The position numbers and the translations under genes were made by a program. The notes under the pieces were generated by a model. The model saw only the letters and a program-made list of their open reading frames with translations. It searched no databases and had not been told where the DNA came from. Shown here piece by piece: positions 25,963 to 36,072 of a stretch of 64,000 bases of DNA (position 1 is the first letter of the stretch; each line of letters opens with the position of its first letter). The stretch comes from Scleromatobacter sp038243995. GTDB taxonomy: Bacteria; Pseudomonadota; Gammaproteobacteria; Burkholderiales; Burkholderiaceae_C. The DNA lies in contig JBBRTV010000027.1 in assembly GCA_038243995.1 (NCBI GenBank), positions 10,821 through 74,820 on the forward strand, read 5' to 3'.

Positions 25963-26916
25963 TCAGGACCGGTCTCCGGTCGACGCCGCCGCCGCGGCCG
26001 TCGATTCCGCCGGCGCTGGCCGCGCGGCGGCGCGCCACCAGCGGACGGCGCCGATCGCGGCGACGAGCGCCAGTAGCCACTGCAGCGGCTCGGCCAGCGG
26101 ATAGCCGGTGGACAGGCGCTTCTCCAGCGTCGATTGCGCCAGGCCGAGCACCGCCAGCACGCGCGGCGTCGCCACGATCGCCAGCGTCGAGACAGCGAGT
26201 CCAATCGCCACCAGGCGTTGCCCGGACGGCGCCGCCAGCAGGCGCGCCAGCGCCCGAACCGGCCAGGCACGCGGCGCGAAGCCGCCGAACAGGAGACCCA
26301 GGCCGGCGCCGAACAAGGCGTCCGCGGGCCAGTGGGCGCCGACGGCCAGGCGCGACAGCGCGATGCCGACCGCGAGCGCGACCCAGCCGACGACCTGTGG
26401 CACGGCGAGCCCCCGACCCGCGCTCGCGGGTCGCCCGGCGAGCACCAGCGCCAGCATCGCGAACGCCATCGCGCTATGACCCGAGGGCATCGACTGCGTG
26501 CGCAGCGACTCGCCGACCACGTTCACGGCGGCGTCGCCCAGACCGAGCAGCGGACGCGGCGTATGCATGCCGCGCTTGATGACATGGATGACGATGCCGC
26601 CCGCGACCAGGATCCACAGGAGCTGCGCGACGCGTGCGGGCTGCCTGTGCGCGAACGCGGTCAGGTAGATCCAGGCGGACAACCCGAGCCCTGCGACGCT
26701 CAGGCTCGACCACAGCATCGGCGCGGCGGGCCCGAGCGCGTTCACGGCGTGGAACAGCGCCGCGTCGAGCGCGGTGTCGCGCCACAGGCCGAGGCCGGCG
26801 ACGATCAGGACGATGCCGCCCGCAAGCGGCCACCACCGGCGCCAGCCGGAAGATGCGTCGGCGCCGGACAGGAGGCGGGACGGCGTGTGCCGCACGGAGG
26901 CGTCGGGGAGAGGCAT
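25963..26916 (-). CDS. PAP2 family membrane phosphatase
   Basis: A 317-residue multi-span protein with the PAP2 signature IKRGMHTPRP, SMPSGHSAMAF and SRLAVGAHWPAD, so the catalytic His residues are present. It is longer than its relative at the other end of the cluster, with about 100 extra C-terminal residues that contain one or two more membrane spans. It begins the run of five envelope genes; 46 bases separate it from the flippase-like gene. A role as undecaprenyl-pyrophosphate phosphatase or lipid A phosphatase is inferred. Confidence 0.9.
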   Translation of the reverse strand: MPLPDASVRHTPSRLLSGADASSGWRRWWPLAGGIVLIVAGLGLWRDTALDAALFHAVNALGPAAPMLWSSLSVAGLGLSAWIYLTAFAHRQPARVAQLLWILVAGGIVIHVIKRGMHTPRPLLGLGDAAVNVVGESLRTQSMPSGHSAMAFAMLALVLAGRPASAGRGLAVPQVVGWVALAVGIALSRLAVGAHWPADALFGAGLGLLFGGFAPRAWPVRALARLLAAPSGQRLVAIGLAVSTLAIVATPRVLAVLGLAQSTLEKRLSTGYPLAEPLQWLLALVAAIGAVRWWRAAARPAPAESTAAAAASTGDRS

Positions 26917-27032
26917 GGCGCGAGATTGTAGGCAATGACAGCCCTCCGGGCCCGATGGGCGCGGCGCCGGTGGGAGTTCGCGCTGGCGCTGTCCGCACCC
27001 GCGGCGCCCGCGCGTGCAGAATCCGGCTCAAC

Positions 27033-28181
27033 ATGAGTCGCCGCCAAGCCATCGATCTCGACGTCCTGCGTCGCTACGCCGTCGCGCGCACGCTGTTCAC
27101 GCCGACCACGCTGGGCAAGGCGATCGACCGGCTCGGTTTCGTGCAGGCCGACCCGATCCGGGCGCCTGCACGGGCGCAAGACCTCACGCTGCGCCACCGT
27201 GTGAAGGGCTATCGCGCCGGCGATCTCGAGCGCCGCTATCCGCGGCTCGAGATCGAGGAGGACTGTCTCGTCAACTACGGCTTCGTGCCGCGCGGTCTGC
27301 TGCCGCTGCTGCATCCGCGCACGGCGGAACGGCCCTGGGACGCCGCCACCGCGGCGCGCGCGGCCGAGGTGCTGGCCTTCGTGCGGGCGCGCGGCGTCAC
27401 GCATCCGCGCGACGTCCAGGAGGTGTTCGACCACGGCCGGGTGCAGAGCTGGGGCGCGACGAACACGCTCAACGCGAGCACCGCGCTGCTCGACGGCATG
27501 CACTACCGCGGGCTGCTGCGCGTCGTGCGCCGCGAAGCCGGCACGCGCGTCTATGGCGCGATCGACCATCCGCCGGCCGACGACAGTCCCGGCGCCCGGC
27601 ACGAACGCGCGCGTGCCCTGCTGTTGCGCATCGTCGACAAGTACGCGCCGCTGCCGTCCGCATCGCTGGGCTACCTGGCGCAGCTGCTGCGCTACGGCGC
27701 GCCCCACCTGAAGGGCGAGACGCGCGCGTTGCTCGCCGAGCTGCGCGCGGCGCTGCCGCAGGCGACGCTGGCCGGCGTGACCTGGCTCTGGCCCCCCGGG
27801 GAGGATCCGGCGGCCGGCAAGTGGCGCGTCGACCCGGAACGCGCACGCCTGCTCGCGCCGTTCGACCCTGTCGTCTGGGATCGGCGCCGCTTCGAGCTGC
27901 TGTGGGGTTGGGCCTACAAGTTCGAGGCCTACACCCCCGCCGCGCAACGCAAGATGGGCCACTACGCGCTGCCGCTGCTGTACGGCGACCGCGTCATCGG
28001 CTGGAGCAACGCGGCGCTGGTCGACAAGTCGCGCCTGGAGGCCGAGCTGGGCTTCGCCGAGCCGGGGTGGGTGCGCAACGGCGCCCTGCTGCGGGCGGTG
28101 GACGCCGATCTGGCGCAGATGGCGGAGTTCCTCGGCCTCGATGCCGGGGCCGCGGCGCGCACGAAGCCGCGCGGGCGCTGA
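27033..28181 (+). CDS. YcaQ/AlkX-family DNA glycosylase
   Basis: A 382-residue winged-helix protein of the YcaQ (HTH_42) family, DNA glycosylases that excise crosslinked or bulky alkylated bases. The catalytic QxD motif of the YcaQ/AlkX branch is present in RLGFVQADPIRAPARAQDL. Other family blocks are DRRRFELLWGWAYKFEAYTPAAQRKMGHY (seen as shorter pieces) and LYGDRVIGW. Start MSRRQAIDL follows a weak ribosome binding site and is where family homology begins. Stands alone between the envelope cluster and ahcY. Confidence 0.88.
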   Translation: MSRRQAIDLDVLRRYAVARTLFTPTTLGKAIDRLGFVQADPIRAPARAQDLTLRHRVKGYRAGDLERRYPRLEIEEDCLVNYGFVPRGLLPLLHPRTAERPWDAATAARAAEVLAFVRARGVTHPRDVQEVFDHGRVQSWGATNTLNASTALLDGMHYRGLLRVVRREAGTRVYGAIDHPPADDSPGARHERARALLLRIVDKYAPLPSASLGYLAQLLRYGAPHLKGETRALLAELRAALPQATLAGVTWLWPPGEDPAAGKWRVDPERARLLAPFDPVVWDRRRFELLWGWAYKFEAYTPAAQRKMGHYALPLLYGDRVIGWSNAALVDKSRLEAELGFAEPGWVRNGALLRAVDADLAQMAEFLGLDAGAAARTKPRGR

Positions 28182-28256
28182 CAGGCGTTCGACGGACCTG
28201 CCGTCCGCGTGCCGGATCACACGGCAAGGGCCTTTCTTCCGGTGCCCGGCTGCCTC

Positions 28257-28262
28257 TATAAT
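28257..28262 (+). promoter_or_regulatory. ahcY promoter -10 box
   Basis: Perfect TATAAT, 9 bases before the first paired base of the SAH riboswitch, so the transcript would begin with the aptamer. A weak TTTCTT lies 18 bases upstream at 28233-28238. Confidence 0.65.
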
Positions 28263-28271
28263 CATTGTTGA

Positions 28272-28354
28272 TTCCGAGGAGCGTTGCGAGGCCCGGTGTT
28301 TCACGACACCCAGTGGTCCCAGGCTCGGAACCCCATCATGGCAACGGCGCTCAC
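28272..28354 (+). promoter_or_regulatory. S-adenosylhomocysteine (SAH) riboswitch
   Basis: All conserved parts of the SAH aptamer are present in order. P1 is TTCCGAG (28272-28278) with CTCGGAA (28324-28330), 7 perfect pairs. The core reads GAGGAGCGTTGCGAG, then CCCAGGCTCGG, then AACGGCGCTCAC. The pseudoknot pairs GAGCG near 28280 with CGCTC at 28348-28352. A variable GGTGT/ACACC hairpin fills the usual insertion site. SAH riboswitches raise expression of SAH hydrolase when SAH builds up, and this one lies directly upstream of ahcY. Confidence 0.93.
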
Positions 28355-28384
28355 CCGCTTCGCGACACGCGAAGGGCCGGGTGA
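28351..28384 (+). other. Hairpin downstream of SAH riboswitch, possible expression platform
   Basis: TCACCCG (28351-28357) pairs with CGGGTGA (28378-28384) and CTTCGCG (28358-28364) with CGCGAAG (28368-28374): 14 pairs with an ACA loop and a GGC bulge. Its first strand overlaps the riboswitch pseudoknot strand at TCA, so aptamer and hairpin could compete. There is no T-run, so it is not a standard terminator; it may act on translation or on Rho access. Confidence 0.6.
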
Positions 28385-28456
28385 GGGTGCATCCCGTTGC
28401 GCCATTGTCCAGTCGTTCGCGCATTGCCGCAGGCGGGTCCTATCCGGAGATCCCGC

Positions 28457-29893
<1,437 letters not shown>

Positions 29894-29967
29894 TCGGCCA
29901 TCCGGCGCACGCCGCCCTGTCGTTGCGGGAACGGACAGCGGGCGGGCGTGCGTCCCTCCGGAAAGAC

Positions 29968-30813
29968 ATGACGATGGTCAAGATTCCTGTCAGCTTCGAA
30001 TTCTTCCCACCGAAGACCCCCGAAGGCCTGGCCAAGTTCGCGGTCGCGCGGGCCGCGCTGTACGCACTGGAGCCCGAGTTCTGCTCGGTGACCTTCGGCG
30101 CGGGCGGCTCGACCCGGGACGGCACGCTGCAGATCGTCCAGGCCATCCTGGCCGAAGGCCAGGTCGGCGCACCGCACTTCTCGTGCGTCGGCGCGACGCG
30201 CCAGAACGTCACCGCGACGCTGGACGCGTTCCGGGCCGCGGGCGTCACCCGCCTGGTCGCGCTGCGCGGCGACCTGCCGAGCGGCGCCGGCAGCTTCGGC
30301 GAGCTGCGCTACGCGAGCGACCTGATCGAGCAGATCCGGGCCCACTCGGGCGACTACTTCCGCATCGAGGTCGCCGCCTATCCCGAGACCCATCCGCAGG
30401 CGCGTTCGCCAGAGGCCGACCTGAGGGCCTTCGCGACCAAGGTCGCGGCAGGCGCCGACTCGGCGATCACGCAGATGTTCTTCAATGCCGACGCCTACTT
30501 CCGCTTCGTCGACGAGGTGCGCGCGCTCGGCATTTCGATCCCCATCGTGCCGGGCATCATGCCGATCACCAATTCCAGCGGCCTGATGCGCTTCGCCGAC
30601 AACTGCGGCTGCGAGATCCCGCGCTGGGTGCGACTGCGCCTGCAGTCGTTCGGCGACGACACGAAGGCCATCAAGGCGTTCGGCCTCGACGTGATGTCCT
30701 CGCTGTGCGAACGCCTCATCGACGGCGGCGCGCCGGGGCTGCACTTCTACACGATGAACCAGGCGGGGCCGACGACGGCGCTGTGCAATCGACTGCAGCA
30801 CATCGCCGCGTGA
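29968..30813 (+). CDS. metF: Methylenetetrahydrofolate reductase
   Basis: A 281-residue flavoenzyme that reduces 5,10-methylene-THF to 5-methyl-THF for methionine synthesis. Motifs: VSFEFFPPKTPEG at the start, FCSVTFGAGGSTRDGT, SAITQMFFNADAYFRFVD, PGIMPITNSSGLMRFA and the closing GLHFYTMNQA. GGAAAG lies just before the ATG; a second ATG two codons later is also possible. Located directly after ahcY and likely under the same riboswitch. Confidence 0.95.
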   Translation: MTMVKIPVSFEFFPPKTPEGLAKFAVARAALYALEPEFCSVTFGAGGSTRDGTLQIVQAILAEGQVGAPHFSCVGATRQNVTATLDAFRAAGVTRLVALRGDLPSGAGSFGELRYASDLIEQIRAHSGDYFRIEVAAYPETHPQARSPEADLRAFATKVAAGADSAITQMFFNADAYFRFVDEVRALGISIPIVPGIMPITNSSGLMRFADNCGCEIPRWVRLRLQSFGDDTKAIKAFGLDVMSSLCERLIDGGAPGLHFYTMNQAGPTTALCNRLQHIAA

Positions 30814-30859
30814 GGCTGCCGTCGAGCAGGGACCGGCCGCGTCCGGGTTCGCGCGCTCT

Positions 30860-30887
30860 CTTGAAACCCCGTCCATAGACCTCATGT
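30860..30887 (+). promoter_or_regulatory. Sigma-32 (RpoH) heat-shock promoter for htpG
   Basis: CTTGAAA at 30860-30866, a 13-base spacer, then CCTCATGT at 30880-30887. The consensus is CTTGAAA, 11-16 bases, CCCCATNT, so 14 of 14 defined positions but one agree. It lies 125 bases upstream of htpG, a classic RpoH target. Confidence 0.75.
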
Positions 30888-31012
30888 CGACGGGGCGCGA
30901 CAATGGCGCTCGCGTTTGCCGTGCCGGGGCCCGGTGTTCTCCCGAGGACACCCCCGGTTGCCCCGCCGCATCCGGTCTTCCTTCGACCCAGACTCAAAAA
31001 AAAGCGTTCATC

Positions 31013-32893
31013 ATGGACAAGCAAACTCTTTCATTCCAGGCCGAAGTCAAGCAGATCCTGCACCTGGTCACGCATTCGCTCTACTCGAACAAGGAAATCT
31101 TCCTGCGCGAGCTCGTGTCGAACGCGTCCGACGCGTGCGACAAGCTGCGTTTCGAGGCGATCGATCATCCGCAGTTCCTGGAAGACGCGCCCAACCTCGA
31201 ATTGCGCATCTTCTTCGACACCGAAGCGAAAACCCTGACGATCCGCGACAACGGCATCGGCCTGTCGGCCGAAGAGGCCGTGGCGCACCTGGGCACGATC
31301 GCCAGGAGCGGCACGAAGGAGTTCATGTCCAGGCTCGAGGGCGACCAGAAGAAGGACGCGAGCATGATCGGCCAGTTCGGCGTCGGCTTCTACTCCGGCT
31401 TCATCGTCGCCGACCGCATCACGGTCGAGTCGCGCCGCGCGGGCCTGCCGGCCGAGCAGGCCGTGCGCTGGAGCTCCGAGGGCACGGGCGAATTCGAAGT
31501 CGAGGAAATCACGCGCGCTGAGCGCGGCACCGACGTCATCCTGCACCTGCGCGAGGGCGAAGAGGAATTCCTCCGGCCCTGGAAGCTCAAGTCCATCATC
31601 TCCAAGTACTCCGACCACATTTCGCTGCCCATCCTCATGAAGAAAGAGGAATGGAACGGCGAGAAGGCCGAGTACACGCAGCTCGACGAGTGGGAGACGG
31701 TCAACAAGGCCGCGGCCCTGTGGGCGCGCGCCAAGAGCGACGTGACCGACTCCGAGTACCAGGAGTTCTACAAGCAGATCAGCTACGACAGCGAAGCCCC
31801 GCTCGCCTACACCCACAACCGCGTCGAGGGGCGCAGCGAGTACACGCAGCTGCTCTACATCCCGGCCAAGGCGCCGCTCGACATGTGGAACCGCGACAAG
31901 CGCGGCGGCGTGAAGCTGTACGTCAAGCGCGTCTTCATCATGGACGACGCCGAGGCGCTGATGCCCGTGTACCTGCGCTTCGTCAAGGGCGTCGTCGACT
32001 CGTCCGACCTGCCGCTGAACGTCTCGCGCGAGCTCCTGCAGGAAAGCCGCGACGTGAAGGCGATCCGCGAAGGCTCGACCAAGCGCGTGCTGTCGATGCT
32101 GGAAGCCCTCGCCGACAGCGACAGCGCCGAAGACAAGGACAAGTACCAGAAGTTCTGGAACGAGTTCGGGTCGGTGCTCAAGGAAGGCATCGGCGAGGAT
32201 CACGCGAACCGCGAGCGCCTCGCCAAGCTGTACCGCTTTTCGTCGACGCACGCCGATTCCGGCGTCTCGCTGGCCGATTACGTCGCCCGCATGAAGGAAG
32301 GCCAGGACGCGATCTACGTGATCACGGCCGACTCGCTCGGCGCCGCGAAGGCGAGCCCGCAGCTCGAGATCTTCCGCAAGAAGGGCATCGAGGTGCTGCT
32401 GCTGGTCGACCGCGTCGACGAGTGGCTGCTCTCGCACCTGATGGAGTACGAAGGTCATCAGCTCCAGAGCGTCGCCAAGGGCGCCGTCGATCTCGGCAAG
32501 CTGCAGGACGAGGGCGAGAAGAAGGCCGCCGAAGAGGCCGCCACCGCGTTCGCCCCCACGCTCGACCGGCTCAAGGCGGCGCTCAAGGATCGCGCGAAAG
32601 ATGTGCGCGCCACGTCGCGCCTCGTCGACTCCGCGGCCTGCATCGTCGTCGAGGAAGGCGAGATGAGCGCCCACCTGGCGCGCCTGCTCAAGCAATCGGG
32701 CCAGACCGCGCCCGACGCGAAGCCTATCCTCGAAGTGAATCCCGAGCATGCGCTCGTGAAGAAGCTCGAGACCGACGCCCGCTTCGACGACCTGGCCCAC
32801 CTGCTGTTCGACCAGGCCTGGCTGGCCGAGGGCGGACAGCTCGAAGAGCCGGCGGCGTACGTGCAGCGCGTCAACCGCCTGCTCGTGGGCTAG
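31013..32893 (+). CDS. htpG: Molecular chaperone HtpG (Hsp90)
   Basis: A 626-residue Hsp90 chaperone. The ATP-binding N-domain shows LRELVSNASDACDKLR, IRDNGIGLS and GQFGVGFYSGFIV; the middle domain has LYVKRVFIMDDAEALMP and LPLNVSRELLQESRDV. Length is normal. The ATG at 31013 is clear by homology, yet no Shine-Dalgarno site is seen: an A-rich run (8 A) is 14 bases upstream. A sigma-32-type promoter is present, fitting heat induction. Confidence 0.98.
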   Translation: MDKQTLSFQAEVKQILHLVTHSLYSNKEIFLRELVSNASDACDKLRFEAIDHPQFLEDAPNLELRIFFDTEAKTLTIRDNGIGLSAEEAVAHLGTIARSGTKEFMSRLEGDQKKDASMIGQFGVGFYSGFIVADRITVESRRAGLPAEQAVRWSSEGTGEFEVEEITRAERGTDVILHLREGEEEFLRPWKLKSIISKYSDHISLPILMKKEEWNGEKAEYTQLDEWETVNKAAALWARAKSDVTDSEYQEFYKQISYDSEAPLAYTHNRVEGRSEYTQLLYIPAKAPLDMWNRDKRGGVKLYVKRVFIMDDAEALMPVYLRFVKGVVDSSDLPLNVSRELLQESRDVKAIREGSTKRVLSMLEALADSDSAEDKDKYQKFWNEFGSVLKEGIGEDHANRERLAKLYRFSSTHADSGVSLADYVARMKEGQDAIYVITADSLGAAKASPQLEIFRKKGIEVLLLVDRVDEWLLSHLMEYEGHQLQSVAKGAVDLGKLQDEGEKKAAEEAATAFAPTLDRLKAALKDRAKDVRATSRLVDSAACIVVEEGEMSAHLARLLKQSGQTAPDAKPILEVNPEHALVKKLETDARFDDLAHLLFDQAWLAEGGQLEEPAAYVQRVNRLLVG

Positions 32894-33005
32894 TCATGAC
32901 GACCGCCGGCCGTCTCCGGTCGCGGCGCCCTGCGCGGGCGCCGGCCCTGCGCGGGGCCGCCCGGCGGAGCGCCGACCGTTCTCCGGCCGACACGGCGCGG
33001 CTCGC

Positions 33006-33638
33006 ATGACCTACAGCGTCAAGGAAATCTTCTACACGCTGCAAGGCGAGGGCGCGAACGCGGGGCGGCCGGCGGTGTTCTGCCGCTTCGCCGGCTGCAA
33101 CCTGTGGTCGGGCCTGGAGCGCGATCGCGCGGCGGCGGTCTGCACCTTCTGCGACACCGATTTCGTCGGCACGGACGGCGAAGGCGGCGGCAAGTTCAAG
33201 ACGGCCGAACTCCTCGCCGACGAGATCGTCGGCCACTGGGGCGAGACGCCGTCGCATCGCTTCGTCGTGCTGACCGGCGGCGAGCCGCTGCTGCAGGTGG
33301 ATACGCCTCTCGTCAACGCGCTGCACGCGCGCGGCTTCACGATCGCCGTCGAGACCAACGGCACCGTCGAGCCGCCGCCTGGGCTCGACTGGGTCTGCGT
33401 CAGCCCGAAGGCCGACTCGACGCTCGTGGTCGAGAGCGGCGACGAACTCAAGCTCGTGTTCCCCCAGGAGGGCGTCGATCCGGCGCGCTTCACCGGGCTG
33501 GTCTTCACGCATTTCTTCCTGCAGCCCATGGACAACGTGCTGCAGCAGACCAACCAGCGACTGGCGATGCAATACTGCCTGTCGCACCCTCAATGGAAAC
33601 TCGGCCTGCAGACGCACAAGATGCTGGGCATTCGTTAG
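33006..33638 (+). CDS. queE: 7-carboxy-7-deazaguanine synthase
   Basis: A 210-residue radical SAM enzyme that forms the 7-deazaguanine ring for queuosine. The cluster motif is the CX14CX2C type: GCNLWSGLERDR...VCTFCDTDF, as in Burkholderia QueE, in place of the usual CX3CX2C. LQGEGANAGRPAVFCRFAGC and the loop VLTGGEPLLQ are also present. Followed after 74 bases by queD, the enzyme that makes its substrate. Confidence 0.96.
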   Translation: MTYSVKEIFYTLQGEGANAGRPAVFCRFAGCNLWSGLERDRAAAVCTFCDTDFVGTDGEGGGKFKTAELLADEIVGHWGETPSHRFVVLTGGEPLLQVDTPLVNALHARGFTIAVETNGTVEPPPGLDWVCVSPKADSTLVVESGDELKLVFPQEGVDPARFTGLVFTHFFLQPMDNVLQQTNQRLAMQYCLSHPQWKLGLQTHKMLGIR

Positions 33639-33712
33639 CCGCGGGCGCGCGTTCTTCGCTCGCCACGGCTGCGGCACCAGTTTCCCGTGCACGCGCGGGT
33701 CTCGATCCCATC

Positions 33713-34159
33713 ATGCTCACGATCACCAAACGCCTCGAATTCGACGCCGGCCACCGCATCCCGCAGCACAAGAGCCAGTGCCGCAACCTCCACGGCCATC
33801 GCTACGCGCTCGAGATCACGCTCGAAGGCGAACCGGTCGACGACCCCGGTTCCAGCGACCACGGCATGCTGATGGACTTCAGCGACGTCAAGTCGCTCGC
33901 CAAGGATCACCTGGTCGACCTGTGGGACCACGCGTTCCTCGTGCATGACGGCGACACGCTCGTCCGCGACCTGCTCGCGCAGATCCCCGGGCACAAGACC
34001 GTGGTGCTGGCCCGCGTCCCGACCGCCGAAAACCTCGTGGCCATCGCGTTCGAGATCCTCGATCCGCTGTACACCGCGCGCTTCGGCAACGGCCTGGTGC
34101 TGAAGAAGCTCAGGCTCTACGAGACACCGACGAGCTGGGCCGACTGCGACCGTCGCTGA
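33713..34159 (+). CDS. queD: 6-carboxytetrahydropterin synthase
   Basis: A 148-residue enzyme that turns dihydroneopterin triphosphate into 6-carboxytetrahydropterin in queuosine synthesis. Zinc ligands His14 (DAGHR), His27 and His29 (HGHR) and catalytic Cys23 (SQCRN) are present, as are the later DHGMLMDFSDVK and PTAENLV. The ATG at 33713 starts the homologous part. It pairs with queE upstream. Confidence 0.95.
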   Translation: MLTITKRLEFDAGHRIPQHKSQCRNLHGHRYALEITLEGEPVDDPGSSDHGMLMDFSDVKSLAKDHLVDLWDHAFLVHDGDTLVRDLLAQIPGHKTVVLARVPTAENLVAIAFEILDPLYTARFGNGLVLKKLRLYETPTSWADCDRR

Positions 34160-34178
34160 GCCGCGCCGCGCCGCCGCA

Positions 34179-35135
34179 TCAGCCCTCGTACGCGGCCAGT
34201 CGACGCTGTTCGTCCGGCGTGAACAGGCGGCTGCGCAGTGCGCCCAAGGCTTCCTGCCGTTGTGCGTCGGCGCCTGGCGACGCGAGGATCCCGCCGCGCT
34301 CCGCGCGATAGGCCGCGATCCGGGCTTTCCAGTCCGCTTCCTCGCGGTCCAGGTCGGCCAGCCGGTTGGCGGCTTCCGGCGAGACGGCGCTCGCCCGCAT
34401 CCGATACACGTCGTCCTCGCTGGCGCCTTGCGCGCGCATCTGCTCCGCCGACTCCTGCAGCCGGGCGACGGCCAGCGGCGCCGCGCGGGCGGCGCGCACG
34501 TCGGCCGGCAGGGCGGCGTCCAGGGCGGCCAGGCGCGCACGTTTCTGCGCGGGGTCGAGCGCGCGATCCTGTTCAACGGCCATCCGTTCCAGCGCGGCCG
34601 CCGCCTGCGCGTCGGCTGCCGCGAACAGCGCCGCCGTCTCGGCGGCGCTGAAGTAGAGGGAGCGCAGCGTCTTCATCGTCCGCAGGCCCGTGCGCAAGAC
34701 GTCGAGACTGGTGCCCGACCGCGACGCTGCGGGCTTCGAAGATCGCAACGCCGCCTTGAAATCGACGTAGTGCGAAAAGAGATTCTTCGCCTGGCGTGCC
34801 GCCGCGGGCCGCAGGCGCGCGTCGAGGTCGCGGTCGACCTGGGCGCGGATGTCGGCAAGGGGGCGCTCGCCCACGGTCGACAGGTAGTAGTCGAACAGGC
34901 GGATCAACGCCGGATCGAGCACCAGCGTATCGTTCGGCGAAGCCGTGGCGGTGCCGTCGGGGGTGGTGCCCGACAGCGACGAGACGGCCCGGCCCGGCTC
35001 CGCATCGATCGCCACGGCACCGGACGGTGCGTGCGGCGCGGCCGGCGGCGCCGCGGGGCGCAGGCCGAGCACGGCCAGTGCCGCCGCGACGGGCAGGCCC
35101 GCCCACCAGGCTTTCGCGGACAGGCGGGCCCGCAC
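34179..35135 (-). CDS. Lipase-specific foldase (lipase chaperone)
   Basis: A 318-residue membrane-anchored periplasmic chaperone that folds the lipase encoded just upstream. It has an N-terminal anchor (LPVAAALAVLGL), a variable Ala/Pro linker and the family signature IRLFDYYLSTVGE around residue 80. The rest is long helices rich in Ala, Arg and Gln, as in the Lif fold. It starts at GTG 35135, one base after the lipase stop, so translation is coupled. Known from the family: without it the lipase stays inactive. Confidence 0.93.
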   Translation of the reverse strand: MRARLSAKAWWAGLPVAAALAVLGLRPAAPPAAPHAPSGAVAIDAEPGRAVSSLSGTTPDGTATASPNDTLVLDPALIRLFDYYLSTVGERPLADIRAQVDRDLDARLRPAAARQAKNLFSHYVDFKAALRSSKPAASRSGTSLDVLRTGLRTMKTLRSLYFSAAETAALFAAADAQAAAALERMAVEQDRALDPAQKRARLAALDAALPADVRAARAAPLAVARLQESAEQMRAQGASEDDVYRMRASAVSPEAANRLADLDREEADWKARIAAYRAERGGILASPGADAQRQEALGALRSRLFTPDEQRRLAAYEG

Positions 35136-35136
35136 C

Positions 35137-36072
35137 TCAAAGCCCCACGTTCTTCAGGCGGTTCGCCTGCTGGCGGTAGAGGCTCTTCGGGTCGACCTCG
35201 AACCAGTTGACGATGCCTGCCGTCTGGTTGACCTCGTCGAGGTGGTTCATGGCGTAGTCGTCGCGGATGACCTGGCCGAGGTGGCTGCTGCAACTGCCGA
35301 CGAGACCGTCGTTCTTCGCACCGACGTAGACGAGCGAGGTCAGGGCCAGCGACGGGTCGATCGGGTCGAACAGGTTGGTGTAGGGCTGGGCGCCGCTCCA
35401 CGAGTAGTAGCGCACGTTGTTGACGATCGCGGCGCCCTGGCCGCAGTCGGTCGTCGGGACGCCCTCGGGATGGGCCCGGTTGAACGTCGTCATGCCGGCC
35501 GTCGTCAACGAGGCCAGGGCCGCGGAGGAATCCTGGGGCGCCCCGGGGTCGCCCGAGGCCAGCTCGATCACCGTCGCGAACGCGTTCACGATCGTCGCGA
35601 GCACGGCGTTGGACAGCGAGCCGGGCGGCGCGACGCCCGTCACCGCATCGGCCAGCGCCGCGCCCTTGTTCGGGCCGGCCACGCTGGTCACCGAAGCGAC
35701 GAGGTTGGGGGCGACGGAGGCGACGTAGCGCACCGTCGGCCCGCCGTGGCTGTGGCCGATCAGGTTGACCTTCGCGGCGCCCGTGACCGCCAGCACCTGC
35801 TTCACGTACGCCAGCAATTGTTCGCCGCGCACCTCGGTGCTGTTGGCCGCCGAGACCTGCGAGACGAAGACCTGCGCGCCGTTCGCGGCCAGGTCTTCCG
35901 GAATGCCGTAGAAATACTCGAGCGGCCCGATGTTGTCGAAGCCGAACAGTCCGTGAACCAGGACGATCGGGTATTTCGTCTGCGCATACCCGGTGGCCCA
36001 GGAGGGTGCGGGGAGCGCGCACAGCGCGAAGGCGGCCATGGCCAGCCATTTCAGGAGTCTTGTTTTCAGCAC
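35137..36072 (-). CDS. Secreted triacylglycerol lipase (family I.1/I.2)
   Basis: A 311-residue exported lipase. Signal peptide LLKWLAMAAFALCALPAPSWA, then mature TGYAQTKYPIVLVHGLFGFD with the oxyanion loop. Nucleophile Ser108 is in GHSHGG, the acid in GAKNDGLVG and the His in SSHLGQVI; Cys in TDCGQG and GSCSSH can form the usual disulfide. GTG 36072 is preferred, with GGAG 6-7 bases upstream; an ATG at 36093 would include that site within the coding sequence. It is secreted by the type II system in relatives. The foldase gene follows directly. Confidence 0.93.
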   Translation of the reverse strand: MLKTRLLKWLAMAAFALCALPAPSWATGYAQTKYPIVLVHGLFGFDNIGPLEYFYGIPEDLAANGAQVFVSQVSAANSTEVRGEQLLAYVKQVLAVTGAAKVNLIGHSHGGPTVRYVASVAPNLVASVTSVAGPNKGAALADAVTGVAPPGSLSNAVLATIVNAFATVIELASGDPGAPQDSSAALASLTTAGMTTFNRAHPEGVPTTDCGQGAAIVNNVRYYSWSGAQPYTNLFDPIDPSLALTSLVYVGAKNDGLVGSCSSHLGQVIRDDYAMNHLDEVNQTAGIVNWFEVDPKSLYRQQANRLKNVGL

